Assembly: GCF_002879645.1 (NCBI RefSeq)
Contig: NZ_PNRE01000075.1
Location: forward strand, 26,886-90,885
Source of the DNA: Halomonas heilongjiangensis
GTDB taxonomy: Bacteria > Pseudomonadota > Gammaproteobacteria > Pseudomonadales > Halomonadaceae
Direction of reading: 5' to 3'
DNA length: 64,000 nucleotides
Part shown: positions 55,281 to 63,704 of the stretch, one piece after another
How the letters are laid out: each line of letters opens with the position of its first letter
Position numbering within the stretch: the first letter of the stretch is position 1
Position numbers and translations under genes: made by a program
Notes under the pieces: generated by a model
Told to the model about the DNA's origin: nothing
Databases searched by the model: none
Seen by the model: only the letters and a program-made list of their open reading frames with translations

Positions 55281-56213
55281 ATGAGCGTGAAACCAGGACC
55301 TTTCCAGGCATCGTCAGCCGTCGTGCCATCCAGCACCGGCGAGCGTGGCGTGATTCAAGCCGATGGAGCCGCAACGGAGACCGTGGTAGGCACCGACGCC
55401 GTGGGGGCGGCGGTCGAGGCATCTCACGCCAGGTTGCCGGCGAACTGGCGGCGCTATCTGGTGCGTATCGCCGCTCTCGTGGTGGCCGTGATGATCTGGC
55501 ACCTGGCCGCGGTGAATGACCTGAATCTCTACCTGCGCTTCGAGAACGTGCCCAATCCCGTGGTGGTCGGCACCGAGTTCATCGCCCAGCTGAGTAGCCA
55601 GACCTTCTACCTGCACATTCTGCACAGCATGGAGCGTATCGCCATCGCCTATGGTCTGGCCGTGGTGATCGGTATCGCCCTCGGCGTGATGATGGGGCGC
55701 TCACGTTTCGCCGAGGACATCATCCTTCCCTATATCGAGATCCTTCGCCCCATCCCGGCGGTGGCCTGGATTCCCCTGGCGATCCTGATGATGCCGACCG
55801 AGCAGGCCAGCATCGTGTTCATTACCTTCCTCGGTGCGCTCTTTCCGATCGTGCTCAACACCGTGCATGGGGTCGAGCAGACGCCCAAGGTGCTGGTGCG
55901 CGCCGCCCGTAGCCTGGGCGCCAGCAACGCCGCCATTCTCCGGCATGTGGTCTTGCCCGGTGCCCTGCCGAGCATCGTCGCCGGCCTGGCCATCGGCATG
56001 GGGGTGGCGTGGTTCTCCCTGCTGGCCGGCGAGATCATCAGCGGCCAGTACGGCATCGGCTACTTCACCTGGTCCGCTTACACGCTCGTCGAATATCCAA
56101 AAATCATCATCGGCATGCTGGTGATCGGGGGCCTCGGTTCGCTGTGCACCCTGCTGGTTCGCAAGGGCTGCGCGCCACTGCTGCGCTGGCAGAAGGAAGC
56201 GGGCCGGTCCTGA
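55281..56213 (+). CDS. ABC transporter permease (SsuC/TauC/NrtB-like)
   Basis: 310 residues. A Pro/Ala/Val-rich N-terminal tail of ~55 residues precedes six membrane helices. The EAA loop reads ARSLGASNAAILRHVVLPGALPSIVAG (near residue 215), and AIGMGVAWFSLLAGEIISGQYGIGYFTW is typical of sulfonate/nitrate permeases. It forms the inner-membrane channel for the ligand taken up by the upstream SBP. AGGAG precedes the chosen ATG; a GTG six codons earlier is less likely. It is transcribed from its own sigma-54 promoter. Confidence 0.92.
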   Translation: MSVKPGPFQASSAVVPSSTGERGVIQADGAATETVVGTDAVGAAVEASHARLPANWRRYLVRIAALVVAVMIWHLAAVNDLNLYLRFENVPNPVVVGTEFIAQLSSQTFYLHILHSMERIAIAYGLAVVIGIALGVMMGRSRFAEDIILPYIEILRPIPAVAWIPLAILMMPTEQASIVFITFLGALFPIVLNTVHGVEQTPKVLVRAARSLGASNAAILRHVVLPGALPSIVAGLAIGMGVAWFSLLAGEIISGQYGIGYFTWSAYTLVEYPKIIIGMLVIGGLGSLCTLLVRKGCAPLLRWQKEAGRS

Positions 56214-56258
56214 ACCTGCCGGCGGTTCCCCCATCGACTCATATCCAGGAGCGGATCC

Positions 56259-57128
56259 ATGACCACAGCTGCCACCACTCATCACTCGGCCGTCCTCGAA
56301 CACCGTGACCGTTTTCGTCCTCGTCAGGCAGCCGGCAAGGGGCATGTCAGCGTGCGCAATGTCGACATCGTCTTCGACACCCACCATGGCCCCCACACCG
56401 CGGTTCAGGGGGCGCAGCTCGAGATCCAGCCGGGTGAATTCGTCTGCCTGCTGGGCCCGTCGGGCTGCGGCAAGTCGACCCTGATGAATGTCGTCGCCGG
56501 CTTCGTCAAGCCCCGGCACGGGGAACTGCTGGTCGACGGCCAGCCGGTGGCCGGGCCCGGCCCCGATCGCGGCATGGTGTTCCAGCAGCACTCGCTGTTT
56601 CCCTGGAAGACGGTCAAGGACAACGTCGCCTTCGGCCCGCTGATGGCCGGAGTCGGCCCCCGGGAGGCCGAGAGCGTTTCACGGACCTTCCTGTCGCTGG
56701 TGGGCTTGTCCGGCTATGCGGACGCCTACCCCTCCACCCTGTCGGGCGGGATGCAGCAGCGGGTGGGCATCGCGCGGGCCCTGGCCAACTATCCCAGCGT
56801 GCTGCTGATGGACGAGCCCTTCGGCGCCCTGGATGCCCAGACCCGCACCATGATGCAGGAGAACCTGCTGGAGATCTGGAGCGAGTTTCGCAACACGGTG
56901 CTGTTCGTCACCCACGACATCGACGAGGCGATCTTCCTCTCCGACCGCATCGTGGTCATGAGTGCCAGCCCTGGCCGAATCATCGCCGATATCCGCGTCA
57001 AGCTGGAGCGCCCCCGCCAGGCCGAGTTGCTGACCAGTCCGGCGTTCATGGCGCTGAAGCGCGAATGCCTGGCGTTGATACGCGAACAGACGCTGCATGC
57101 CTTCGAGCAACAGAACCGGAAGCACTGA
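56259..57128 (+). CDS. ABC transporter ATP-binding protein (SsuB/TauB/NrtD-like)
   Basis: 289 residues. Walker A is GPSGCGKST (near residue 69), the Q-loop is MVFQQHSLFPW, the signature LSGGMQQR (near 162) and Walker B LLMDEPFGALD (near 184), followed by the H-loop FVTHDIDEAI. FGALDAQTR is typical of nitrate/sulfonate/taurine importers. It starts 46 bp after the permease. The GntR gene follows 73 bp later and has a separate palindromic site before it, so the ATPase may end this transcript. Confidence 0.94.
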   Translation: MTTAATTHHSAVLEHRDRFRPRQAAGKGHVSVRNVDIVFDTHHGPHTAVQGAQLEIQPGEFVCLLGPSGCGKSTLMNVVAGFVKPRHGELLVDGQPVAGPGPDRGMVFQQHSLFPWKTVKDNVAFGPLMAGVGPREAESVSRTFLSLVGLSGYADAYPSTLSGGMQQRVGIARALANYPSVLLMDEPFGALDAQTRTMMQENLLEIWSEFRNTVLFVTHDIDEAIFLSDRIVVMSASPGRIIADIRVKLERPRQAELLTSPAFMALKRECLALIREQTLHAFEQQNRKH

Positions 57129-57175
57129 GCGCCCACCGGCCCGAGCCACACCGGGTCGCCCACTCCCTTTTCAAC

Positions 57176-57193
57176 GTCATGACATGTCATGAC
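57176..57193 (+). promoter_or_regulatory. 18-bp perfect palindrome before the GntR gene
   Basis: GTCATGACATGTCATGAC is identical to its own complement. It lies 9-26 bp before the ATG of the regulator gene. It is the best candidate for the GntR operator and for autoregulation of the GntR-oxidoreductase operon. Confidence 0.65.
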
Positions 57194-57201
57194 AAGACGA
57201 G

Positions 57202-57966
57202 ATGGCCATGAAAAGTCCCGAACTCAAGCTGCAGCCCGGTGAGTCGCCCCAGCCGCTCTACGTGCAGATTCGCGATGCCCTGCGCCGCCAGATCCTGGAG
57301 GGCAGCTATGCCCCCCACGAGCGGCTGCCGTCCGAGAACGCGTTGATGAAGACCTTCGCGGTGAGCCGCATCACCATCCGCCAGGCGCTGCGCGACCTGC
57401 ACAACGAGGGGCTGGTCTTCAGCGCCCAGGGCAAGGGGACCTTCGTCAGCAAGCCCAAGGCGGTGCAGAACGTGCAGCGGCTACAGGGCTTCGGCGAAGC
57501 CATGTCGGCCCAGGGGTACGAGGCCACCGCACGCCTGCTGAGCCTCCAGGAGTGCCGGGCGCCCAAGGCGGTGGCCGTGGCCCTGGCACTGTCGCCCGGC
57601 GAGGAGGTGGTGGAGATCAAGCGGGTCCGCTACCTCAACCGCGAGCCTGTCTCCATCGAAAACAGCTACTTCCCCATGGATATCGGCCGCCGCCTGTTCG
57701 GCCAGGACCTCTCCGGCGACATCTTCCCGATGCTGGAGAATCTCTTCGCCATCCCCCTGGGGGCGGCGGATATCGCCATCGACTCGACGCTGGCCGACGA
57801 GGAGTGCCAGTACCACCTCAACCTGAAGACCGGCGAGCCCGTGCTGCGCGTCGAGCGCCTCACCTATGACGCGGCGGGCCGGCCGGTCGACTTCGAATAC
57901 CTCTGCTTCAGGGGTGACGCTTTCAAGTACCAGTTCCGCGTGGATCGGAAATCGGAGGAATCATGA
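57202..57966 (+). CDS. GntR-family regulator with UTRA domain
   Basis: 254 residues of the HutC subfamily. The N-terminal winged helix (residues ~16-85) contains PLYVQIRDALRRQILEGSY, LPSENALMKTFAVSRITIRQALRDLHNEG and a QGKGTFVSKPK wing. The UTRA effector domain (~100-250) ends YLCFRGDAFKYQFR. It probably binds a small ligand of the pathway encoded around it. An ATG two codons later is an alternative. Its stop overlaps the start of the FAD oxidoreductase (ATGA), so regulator and enzyme are made together. Confidence 0.92.
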   Translation: MAMKSPELKLQPGESPQPLYVQIRDALRRQILEGSYAPHERLPSENALMKTFAVSRITIRQALRDLHNEGLVFSAQGKGTFVSKPKAVQNVQRLQGFGEAMSAQGYEATARLLSLQECRAPKAVAVALALSPGEEVVEIKRVRYLNREPVSIENSYFPMDIGRRLFGQDLSGDIFPMLENLFAIPLGAADIAIDSTLADEECQYHLNLKTGEPVLRVERLTYDAAGRPVDFEYLCFRGDAFKYQFRVDRKSEES

Positions 57967-59696
57967 ACGTGAACGACATCCCAGTCATCGATACCGACGT
58001 CCTGGTCATCGGCGGGGGCACCGCCGGGCCCATGGCGGCGGTGACCGCCAAGGAGCAGAACCCCGGCCTCCGGGTGATCCTGCTCGAGAAGGCCAACGTC
58101 AAGCGCAGCGGCGCCATCTCCATGGGCATGGACGGGCTCAACAACGCCATCGTGCCGGGCCATGCCACGCCGGAGCAGTACGTCAAGGAGATCACCATCG
58201 CCAACGACGGCATCGTCCATCAGCCGGCCCTGATGGCCTATGCCCAGCGCTCCTTCCCGATGATCGAGAAACTCGACTCCTGGGGGGTGCACTTCCAGAA
58301 GGACGAGACCGGCGACTACGACATGAAGAAGGTCCATCACCTCGGCACCTATGTGCTGCCGATGCCGGAGGGCCACAACGTCAAGAAGATCCTCTACCGG
58401 CGCCTGCGTCGCAACCGGGTGGAGATCGAGAACCGTTTCCAGGCCACTCGGCTGCTCAAGGATGACCAGGGCCGCATCGCCGGCATGGTCGGCGTCAACA
58501 CCCGCACCGCGGAACCGATCATCATCCGCGCCAAGGCGGTGATCATGGCCACCGGCGCCGCCGGGCGCATCGGCCTGCCGACCTCCGGCTACCTGTTCGG
58601 GACCTACGAGAATCCGGCCAACAATGGCGATGGCCATGCCATGGCCTACCATGTCGGCGCCGACCTGGCGAACCTGGAGTGCTTCCAGATCAACCCGTTG
58701 CTCAAGGACTACAACGGCCCGGCCTGTGCCTATGTCACCGGCCCCCTGGGCGGCTTCACCTCCAATGCCTACGGCGAGCGCTTCATCGAGTGCGACTACT
58801 GGTCGGGCCAGATGATGCTCGAGTTCTTCAAGGAGCTCGAGTCCGGCAGCGGCCCGGTGTTCCTCAAGCTGGACCATCTCGCCGAGGAGACCATCCAGGA
58901 GATCGAGACGGTCCTGCACACCAACGAGCGACCGTCCCGCGGTCGCTTCCACGACGGCCGCCATACCGACTACCGCAGCCGCATGGTGGAGATGCATATC
59001 TCCGAGATCGGCTTCTGCAGCGGCCACTCCGCCTCGGGGGTGTGGGTCGACGAGACCGGCGCCACCACGGTGCCCGGGCTCTATGGCGCCGGCGACATGG
59101 CCTCGGTGGCCCACTCCTACATGCTCGGCGCCTTCGTCTACGGCCAGATCTGCGGCGAGAGCGCCGCGGCGTTCGCCGCCGAACGCGAGGTACCCACCCT
59201 CGACGAGGCCTATATCGCCGCGGAACTCGAGCGCATCCGGGCGCCGCTGGCGGTCACCGACGGCATTCCGCCCGCCCAGATGGAGTACAAGGTGCGCCGG
59301 CTGGTCAACGACTACCTCCAGCCACCCAAGGTGACCCGCAAGATGGAGATCGGCCTGGAGCGGATCCTCGCCGTGCGCGAGGACCTGCCCAGGCTCTGCG
59401 CCGCCGACCCCCACGAGCTGCTGCGGGCCCTGGAGGTGCAGTCGATCATCGATTGCGCCGAGATGGCCGCCCGGGCCTCGCTCTTCCGCACCGAATCGCG
59501 CTGGGGGCTCTACCACTACCGCGTCGACTACCCGGAGCAGAACGAGCAGGACTGGTTCTGCCACAGCCGTCTCTACAAGGACGAGCACGGCAACATGGCC
59601 AGCGGCACACGGCCGGTGGCCCCCTATATCGTCGAGCTCGGCGAAGAGAAGGACGCCTACCAGAAGCTGCGCGTCAAGAAAGCCGCCAACGCCTGA
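57963..59696 (+). CDS. AprA-like FAD-dependent oxidoreductase (fumarate reductase/APS reductase flavoprotein superfamily)
   Basis: 577 residues. The dinucleotide motif DVLVIGGGTAGPMAAV is at residues ~12-27. EKANVKRSGAISMGMDG (near 43), AVIMATGAAGRIG (near 188) and a final TVPGLYGAGDMASVAHSY (near 370) mark the flavin domain. The two His/Arg stretches (EMHISEIGFCSGHS, ANDGIVHQPALMAYA) resemble APS reductase alpha more than succinate dehydrogenase. The next gene is an AprB-like ferredoxin, so the pair could reduce or oxidise a sulfur or other oxyanion ligand. The substrate is not known. No Tat signal is present; it is cytosolic. Confidence 0.82.
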   Translation: MNVNDIPVIDTDVLVIGGGTAGPMAAVTAKEQNPGLRVILLEKANVKRSGAISMGMDGLNNAIVPGHATPEQYVKEITIANDGIVHQPALMAYAQRSFPMIEKLDSWGVHFQKDETGDYDMKKVHHLGTYVLPMPEGHNVKKILYRRLRRNRVEIENRFQATRLLKDDQGRIAGMVGVNTRTAEPIIIRAKAVIMATGAAGRIGLPTSGYLFGTYENPANNGDGHAMAYHVGADLANLECFQINPLLKDYNGPACAYVTGPLGGFTSNAYGERFIECDYWSGQMMLEFFKELESGSGPVFLKLDHLAEETIQEIETVLHTNERPSRGRFHDGRHTDYRSRMVEMHISEIGFCSGHSASGVWVDETGATTVPGLYGAGDMASVAHSYMLGAFVYGQICGESAAAFAAEREVPTLDEAYIAAELERIRAPLAVTDGIPPAQMEYKVRRLVNDYLQPPKVTRKMEIGLERILAVREDLPRLCAADPHELLRALEVQSIIDCAEMAARASLFRTESRWGLYHYRVDYPEQNEQDWFCHSRLYKDEHGNMASGTRPVAPYIVELGEEKDAYQKLRVKKAANA

Positions 59697-59730
59697 GCGC
59701 CTCCGCCGACCCGCTGCAAGGAGAAATGAC

Positions 59731-59964
59731 ATGCCCACCGCCAACCAACGCACCAGCGTTCCCGTCATCGTCGACGAGGAGAAGTGCATCGCCGACAAGG
59801 GCTGCACCGTCTGCATCGATGTCTGCCCGCTCGACGTGCTGTGGATCAACCCCGAGACCGGCAAGGCCCACATGAAGTACGACGAGTGCTGGTACTGCAT
59901 GCCCTGCGAGGCCGACTGCCCGACCGACGCCGTCACCGTCGACATCCCCTATCTGCTGCGCTGA
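59731..59964 (+). CDS. AprB-like 2[4Fe-4S] ferredoxin
   Basis: 77 residues. The cluster motifs are CIADKGCTVCIDVCP (C-x5-C-x2-C-x3-CP, near residue 19) and CWYCMPCEADCP (near 53), sufficient for two 4Fe-4S clusters. A preceding stretch VPVIVDEEK and a central aromatic DVLWINPETGKAHMKYDE resemble the beta subunit of APS reductase without its C-terminal extension. It is likely the electron partner of the adjacent FAD protein, 34 bp away. AAGGAG precedes the ATG. Confidence 0.9.
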   Translation: MPTANQRTSVPVIVDEEKCIADKGCTVCIDVCPLDVLWINPETGKAHMKYDECWYCMPCEADCPTDAVTVDIPYLLR

Positions 59965-59972
59965 GGTGAAAG

Positions 59973-60932
59973 ATGACCCATTACGCCGATCCCGAACTGC
60001 AGGCGCTGGCCGAACGGCTCGCCTCCGACGACCCGGGCATCCGCCGTGTGGCGGTGCTGGGGCTGGTCGACTCCGGTGAGCCGGAAGCGGCCGAGCTGCT
60101 GGTCCAGGCCCTCAAGGATCCCGACGCCTCGGTACGCCAGGAGGCGGCCAAGGTGGTCGACGAGTTCGATGCCGAGGATATCGCCGACTCGCTGATCGCC
60201 GCCCTGAGCGACAGCGACGAGGTGGTGCGCAACGGCGCGGCCCATGCCCTGGCCGACCTCAAGGACCCCAGCGCCGCACCGCCGCTGCTGGCCGCCCTGG
60301 CGGAGAGCCGCGACCCCTTCGTGGTGGCCGGCATCCTGCGTGCCCTCAAGCCGCTGCGGGTCAGCGAGGCCCAGGCGCCGGCCCTGGCACGCCTGGAGGA
60401 TGCCGATCCCCGGGTGCGCCGCGAGGCGGTGGCAGTGCTCGGCTGGCTCAAGGCCGAGGCGAACCTGCCGGCGCTGATCGGGCGTGCCCGGGACGACGTC
60501 GATCCCGAGGTGAGGCGTGCCGCCACCGGCACCCTGGTCTATGCCGCGGCGGAGCGGGTCGGTCCGGCCCTGGTCGAGGGGCTCGGCGATGGCCACTGGC
60601 AGGTGCGCTGCGAGGCGGCCACCGGCATCGGCAAGCTGGACTACCAGCAGGGCCTGGCGGCGCTGATCGAGGCCAGCCGCGATGCCACCTGGCAGGTCCG
60701 CGAGAAGGCCGCCGATGCCCTGGGGCGGCTCGGCTCCACCGCCGCCATCCCCGCCCTGGGCGTGTGCGCCGAGGATCCGATGAGCAACCTGCGCAAGGCG
60801 GCGATCGGGGCCCTGGGGGCGATCGCCGACCCCGCGTGCCGCCCCTTCATCGAGAGGGCCATGGATGACCCGGACCCGGACGTGCGCAAGCTGGCCCGCT
60901 GGGCCCAGTCGCAACTGGACAACGCCGCCTGA
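59973..60932 (+). CDS. HEAT/PBS-lyase-like repeat protein
   Basis: 319 residues made almost wholly of about ten HEAT-like repeats of ~31 residues, for example DPDASVRQEAAKVVDEF, DSDEVVRNGAAHALADL, DADPRVRREAVAVLGWL, DVDPEVRRAATGTLVYA and DPDPDVRKLARWAQSQL. Such solenoids act as scaffolds or as E/F-type lyase-like chaperones. Here the gene follows an AprB-like ferredoxin by 8 bp and is probably a partner or assembly factor for the FAD-ferredoxin pair. A regular D-x-D/x-x-VR pattern at each turn is clear. No catalytic residues are obvious. Confidence 0.9.
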   Translation: MTHYADPELQALAERLASDDPGIRRVAVLGLVDSGEPEAAELLVQALKDPDASVRQEAAKVVDEFDAEDIADSLIAALSDSDEVVRNGAAHALADLKDPSAAPPLLAALAESRDPFVVAGILRALKPLRVSEAQAPALARLEDADPRVRREAVAVLGWLKAEANLPALIGRARDDVDPEVRRAATGTLVYAAAERVGPALVEGLGDGHWQVRCEAATGIGKLDYQQGLAALIEASRDATWQVREKAADALGRLGSTAAIPALGVCAEDPMSNLRKAAIGALGAIADPACRPFIERAMDDPDPDVRKLARWAQSQLDNAA

Positions 60933-60949
60933 GGACACGCCGGCCGAAC

Positions 60950-60971
60950 GAGCAGGGCCCTCACCCTGCTC
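60950..60971 (+). terminator. Intercistronic hairpin between the HEAT gene and fdxA
   Basis: GAGCAGGG, a six-base loop and CCCTGCTC form an 8-bp stem 18 bp after the HEAT protein stop. No T-run follows, so it is more likely a processing or stabilising element than a full terminator. Confidence 0.45.
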
Positions 60972-61012
60972 TGCCGATGGCAGGTCCGAGCCGCCTGTAG
61001 AGGAGTCAAGCC

Positions 61013-61336
61013 ATGACCTTTGTCGTTACCGAGAACTGCATCCGCTGCAAGTACACCGACTGTGTCGAGGTGTGCCCGGTGGACTGCTTCCACGAGGGGC
61101 CCAATTTCCTGGTCATCGATCCGGTGGCCTGTATCGACTGCTCGCTGTGCGTACCGGAGTGCCCGGCGGATGCCATCGTCGCCGATGACCAGTTGCCCGC
61201 GGACCAGGCCCATTTCCTCGAGATCAATGCCGAACTGGCCGAGGTATGGCCGGTGATCAGCGAGACCCGCTCACCCCTGGGCGAGGCCGACCACTGGGTC
61301 GACCGGGGCGAGAAGCTGCAGTACCTGGAGCGCTGA
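61013..61336 (+). CDS. fdxA: Seven-iron ferredoxin FdxA
   Basis: 107 residues, the usual length of FdxA. The first motif [17 protein letters not shown] (near residue 9) and second [12 protein letters not shown] (near 40) give one 3Fe-4S and one 4Fe-4S cluster. [12 protein letters not shown] between them and the C-terminal [14 protein letters not shown] are family hallmarks. It is a low-potential electron carrier. With the reductase gene fpr downstream it can link NADPH to the oxidoreductases of this locus. A ribosome site AGAGGAG precedes the ATG. Confidence 0.95.
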   Translation: MTFVVTENCIRCKYTDCVEVCPVDCFHEGPNFLVIDPVACIDCSLCVPECPADAIVADDQLPADQAHFLEINAELAEVWPVISETRSPLGEADHWVDRGEKLQYLER

Positions 61337-61518
61337 CCCATGCGCCAACTTGTCATGACGAGTTGCCTCGTGCGCGTTGCCCTGCTGGCCGTCGTGCTGG
61401 GCGCCACCGTCAGCGACAGCGCCCGGCCGATGAGCGAGGTCAGCGTCTCGCCGCCTGCGCCGGAGGTGCCGGCCCTGTGCCTGCGCGACCGCCCCGGGAA
61501 TCATCCAAGGAGACCGTC

Positions 61519-61833
61519 ATGTCTGCACTGCCCGAGATCGTCCCGCCGCCGCTGGAGGTTCGCCTGAACCGGCGGGAGAGACACCTGGAACTGAGCTGGC
61601 CAGAGGGCCACCGCAGCCGTATCAGCTGCCTGACCCTGCGCATGGCCTGTGCCTGTGCGAGCTGCACCCAGGCGCAGCGTCGCGGCCGGCTGACGCTCTA
61701 CGACGTCGACATCACCATCGACAAGGTAGCGCTGTTCGGCGTCAGCGGTCTGCAGCTGTTCTTCTCCGACGGCCACGACCGCGGGCTCTACCCCTGGGCC
61801 TACCTGCGCGAGCTGGGGGAGGCCCAGCCATGA
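61519..61833 (+). CDS. DUF971 protein
   Basis: 104 residues. The conserved parts are VRLNRRERHLELSWPEGH, the Cys-rich LTLRMACACASCTQ (near residue 45) and a C-terminal FSDGHDRGLYPWAYLREL. The same domain forms the N-terminus of gamma-butyrobetaine hydroxylase and also occurs alone near Fe-S assembly and Mrp genes. Its biochemical role is unknown; zinc or cluster binding through the Cys group is plausible. AAGGAG precedes the ATG. Its stop overlaps the start of the exporter gene (ATGA). The 182 bp upstream, after fdxA, hold no convincing gene. Confidence 0.9.
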   Translation: MSALPEIVPPPLEVRLNRRERHLELSWPEGHRSRISCLTLRMACACASCTQAQRRGRLTLYDVDITIDKVALFGVSGLQLFFSDGHDRGLYPWAYLRELGEAQP

Positions 61834-62843
61834 ACGGGCCCGTACCGGTGGCCGTGTCGCCGCCATGGGAGGCGCTCAAGCGCCACTACCCTGGCGTGGC
61901 CCTGTGCGGAGTGCTGGCCCTGGCCGGCAGCTTCCTGGCCGAACACTATGGCGCCCCGGCGCTGCTGCTGGCCTTGCTGCTGGGCTTCGGCTTCTCCGGC
62001 CAGGCGCGTGAAGCGCGGCTGCTGGCGGGGGTCGGCTTCTGCGCGCGGCGGGTGCTGCGCCTGGGGGTCGCCCTGCTCGGCGCGCGGATCGGCCTGGCCC
62101 AGCTTCAGGAGGTGGGCCTGCTGCCCTTGCTGGTGGTGCTGGTCAGTGTCCCCCTGATCCTGGGATTGGCCCTCTGGCTGGGACGCTGGCTGGGGCTGCC
62201 CTCGACGCACAGCCTGGTGGGCGGGGCGGCCGTGGCCATCTGCGGCGTCTCGGCGGCGGTGGCGGTGGCCGCCGCGCTACCGGCGGGCCGGCTCGAGGAG
62301 CGCCGCCTGCTCGGCGTGGTGGTCTGTGTCACCGCACTCGGCACCCTGGCCATGCTGGCCTATCCCCCGCTGGTCGCGATGCTGGGTTACGGCGACGCCC
62401 AGGCCGGCCTGTTTCTCGGCGCCACCATCCACGACGTGGCCCAGGCGGCCGGGGCGGGTTACCTGGTCTCCGACGCGGCCGGTGACGTGGCGACCCTGAC
62501 CAAGCTGCTGCGGGTGGCGCTGCTGGTGCCGCTGGTGCTGCTGATCGGCCTGCTGCTGCGGCGCGGGCAAGGCGAGGGTGGGGTGTTCCCCTGGTTCCTG
62601 CTCGGTTTCGTCGCCCTGTTCGTCCTCAACAGCCTCGAGCTGCTCTCGCCGGCGCTACGCGAGGGGTTGGTGACGGCCTCCCACTGGTGCCTGCTGGTCA
62701 CCATGGCGGCACTCGGCATGCGCACCTCGATAGGCGACGTGCTCACCCAGGGCTGGCGCCCGCTGCTGCTGCTGGTGCTGCTCAGCGGAGCCCTGGCGCT
62801 GCTGGTCATGACGCTGCTGGCGTGGCTGTCGCCCATCGCCTGA
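61830..62843 (+). CDS. YeiH/TauZ-like putative sulfate exporter family transporter
   Basis: 337 residues with about ten membrane helices. LLLALLLGFGFSGQAR, GVGFCARRVLRLGVALLGARIGLAQL (near residue 68), VGGAAVAICGVSAAVAVAAAL (near 130) and FLGATIHDVAQAAGAGYLVS (near 192) are the signature of the PSE (UPF0324) family. Members near sulfonate catabolic genes (TauZ) are thought to export sulfite or sulfate released inside the cell. Here it overlaps the DUF971 gene and sits next to a putative sulfonate-class ABC importer and an AprA-like enzyme, which favours a sulfur substrate. Confidence 0.9.
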   Translation: MNGPVPVAVSPPWEALKRHYPGVALCGVLALAGSFLAEHYGAPALLLALLLGFGFSGQAREARLLAGVGFCARRVLRLGVALLGARIGLAQLQEVGLLPLLVVLVSVPLILGLALWLGRWLGLPSTHSLVGGAAVAICGVSAAVAVAAALPAGRLEERRLLGVVVCVTALGTLAMLAYPPLVAMLGYGDAQAGLFLGATIHDVAQAAGAGYLVSDAAGDVATLTKLLRVALLVPLVLLIGLLLRRGQGEGGVFPWFLLGFVALFVLNSLELLSPALREGLVTASHWCLLVTMAALGMRTSIGDVLTQGWRPLLLLVLLSGALALLVMTLLAWLSPIA

Positions 62844-62907
62844 CGACACTCGACCGACATTTTCGCTTCACGCATCCGCGGATGCACAACCCCTGGAGGG
62901 AATCACC

Positions 62908-63684
62908 ATGGCTGCCATCGCCACTGCCAATGTGCTCAGCGTTCACCACTGGAACGACACCCTGTTCAGCTTTCGGACCACGCGCGACCAGGCGCTGCGC
63001 TTCGAGAACGGCCACTTCGTGATGATCGGCCTCGAGGTCGCGGGCAAGCCGCTGATGCGCGCCTACAGCATCGTCAGCGCCAACCACGACGACTACCTGG
63101 AGTTCCTGAGCATCAAGGTGCCCGATGGCCCGCTGACCTCGCGCCTGCAGCACCTCCAGGTGGGCGACCAGATCATGGTCAGCCGCAAGCCGGTGGGCAC
63201 CCTGGTGATCCACGACCTGACCCCGGCCAGGCATCTCTACCTGCTGAGTACCGGTACCGGCCTGGCGCCGTTCATGAGCATCATCAAGGACCCCGAGGTC
63301 TACGAACGCTTCGACAAGGTGGTGCTGGTGCACGGCGTGCGCTACGTCAGCGAGCTGGCCTACCACGACCACATCACCCGCGAGCTGCCCGAGCACGAAT
63401 TCCTCGGCGAGGAGATCCGCGACAAGCTGATCTACTACCCCACCGTGACCCGCGAGCCGTTCCGCCACCAGGGGCGCATCACCACCCTGCTGGCGAGCGG
63501 CAAGCTCTGCGAGGACATCGGCCTGCCCCAGCTCGACCGTGAGACCGACCGGGTGATGCTGTGCGGTAGCCCCGGCATGCTCCACGAACTCACCACCATG
63601 CTCGACGACTGGGGCTTCCAGGCCAGCCCCCAGCAGGGGGAGCCGGGCGACTATGTCATCGAACGCGCCTTCGTCGAAAAATGA
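62908..63684 (+). CDS. fpr: Ferredoxin-NADP+ reductase
   Basis: 258 residues, the bacterial Fpr type. The FAD site is [16 protein letters not shown] (near residue 51) with [13 protein letters not shown] following. The NADP-binding part has [24 protein letters not shown] (near 110), [14 protein letters not shown] and MLCGSPGML (near 215). It ends in VEK, as in other Fpr with a short C-terminal Lys. It passes electrons between NADPH and ferredoxin (FdxA upstream). GGAGGG precedes the ATG. It is followed 20 bp later by etfB. Confidence 0.95.
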   Translation: MAAIATANVLSVHHWNDTLFSFRTTRDQALRFENGHFVMIGLEVAGKPLMRAYSIVSANHDDYLEFLSIKVPDGPLTSRLQHLQVGDQIMVSRKPVGTLVIHDLTPARHLYLLSTGTGLAPFMSIIKDPEVYERFDKVVLVHGVRYVSELAYHDHITRELPEHEFLGEEIRDKLIYYPTVTREPFRHQGRITTLLASGKLCEDIGLPQLDRETDRVMLCGSPGMLHELTTMLDDWGFQASPQQGEPGDYVIERAFVEK

Positions 63685-63704
63685 GTGATAGCCAGGAGAG
63701 AACC

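Noticed and set aside
61340..61567. A 75-codon frame between fdxA and the DUF971 gene with a hydrophobic N-terminus
   Set aside because: It overlaps the DUF971 gene by 49 bp, its C-terminus is Arg/Pro-rich shadow sequence, and the ribosome site is weak.
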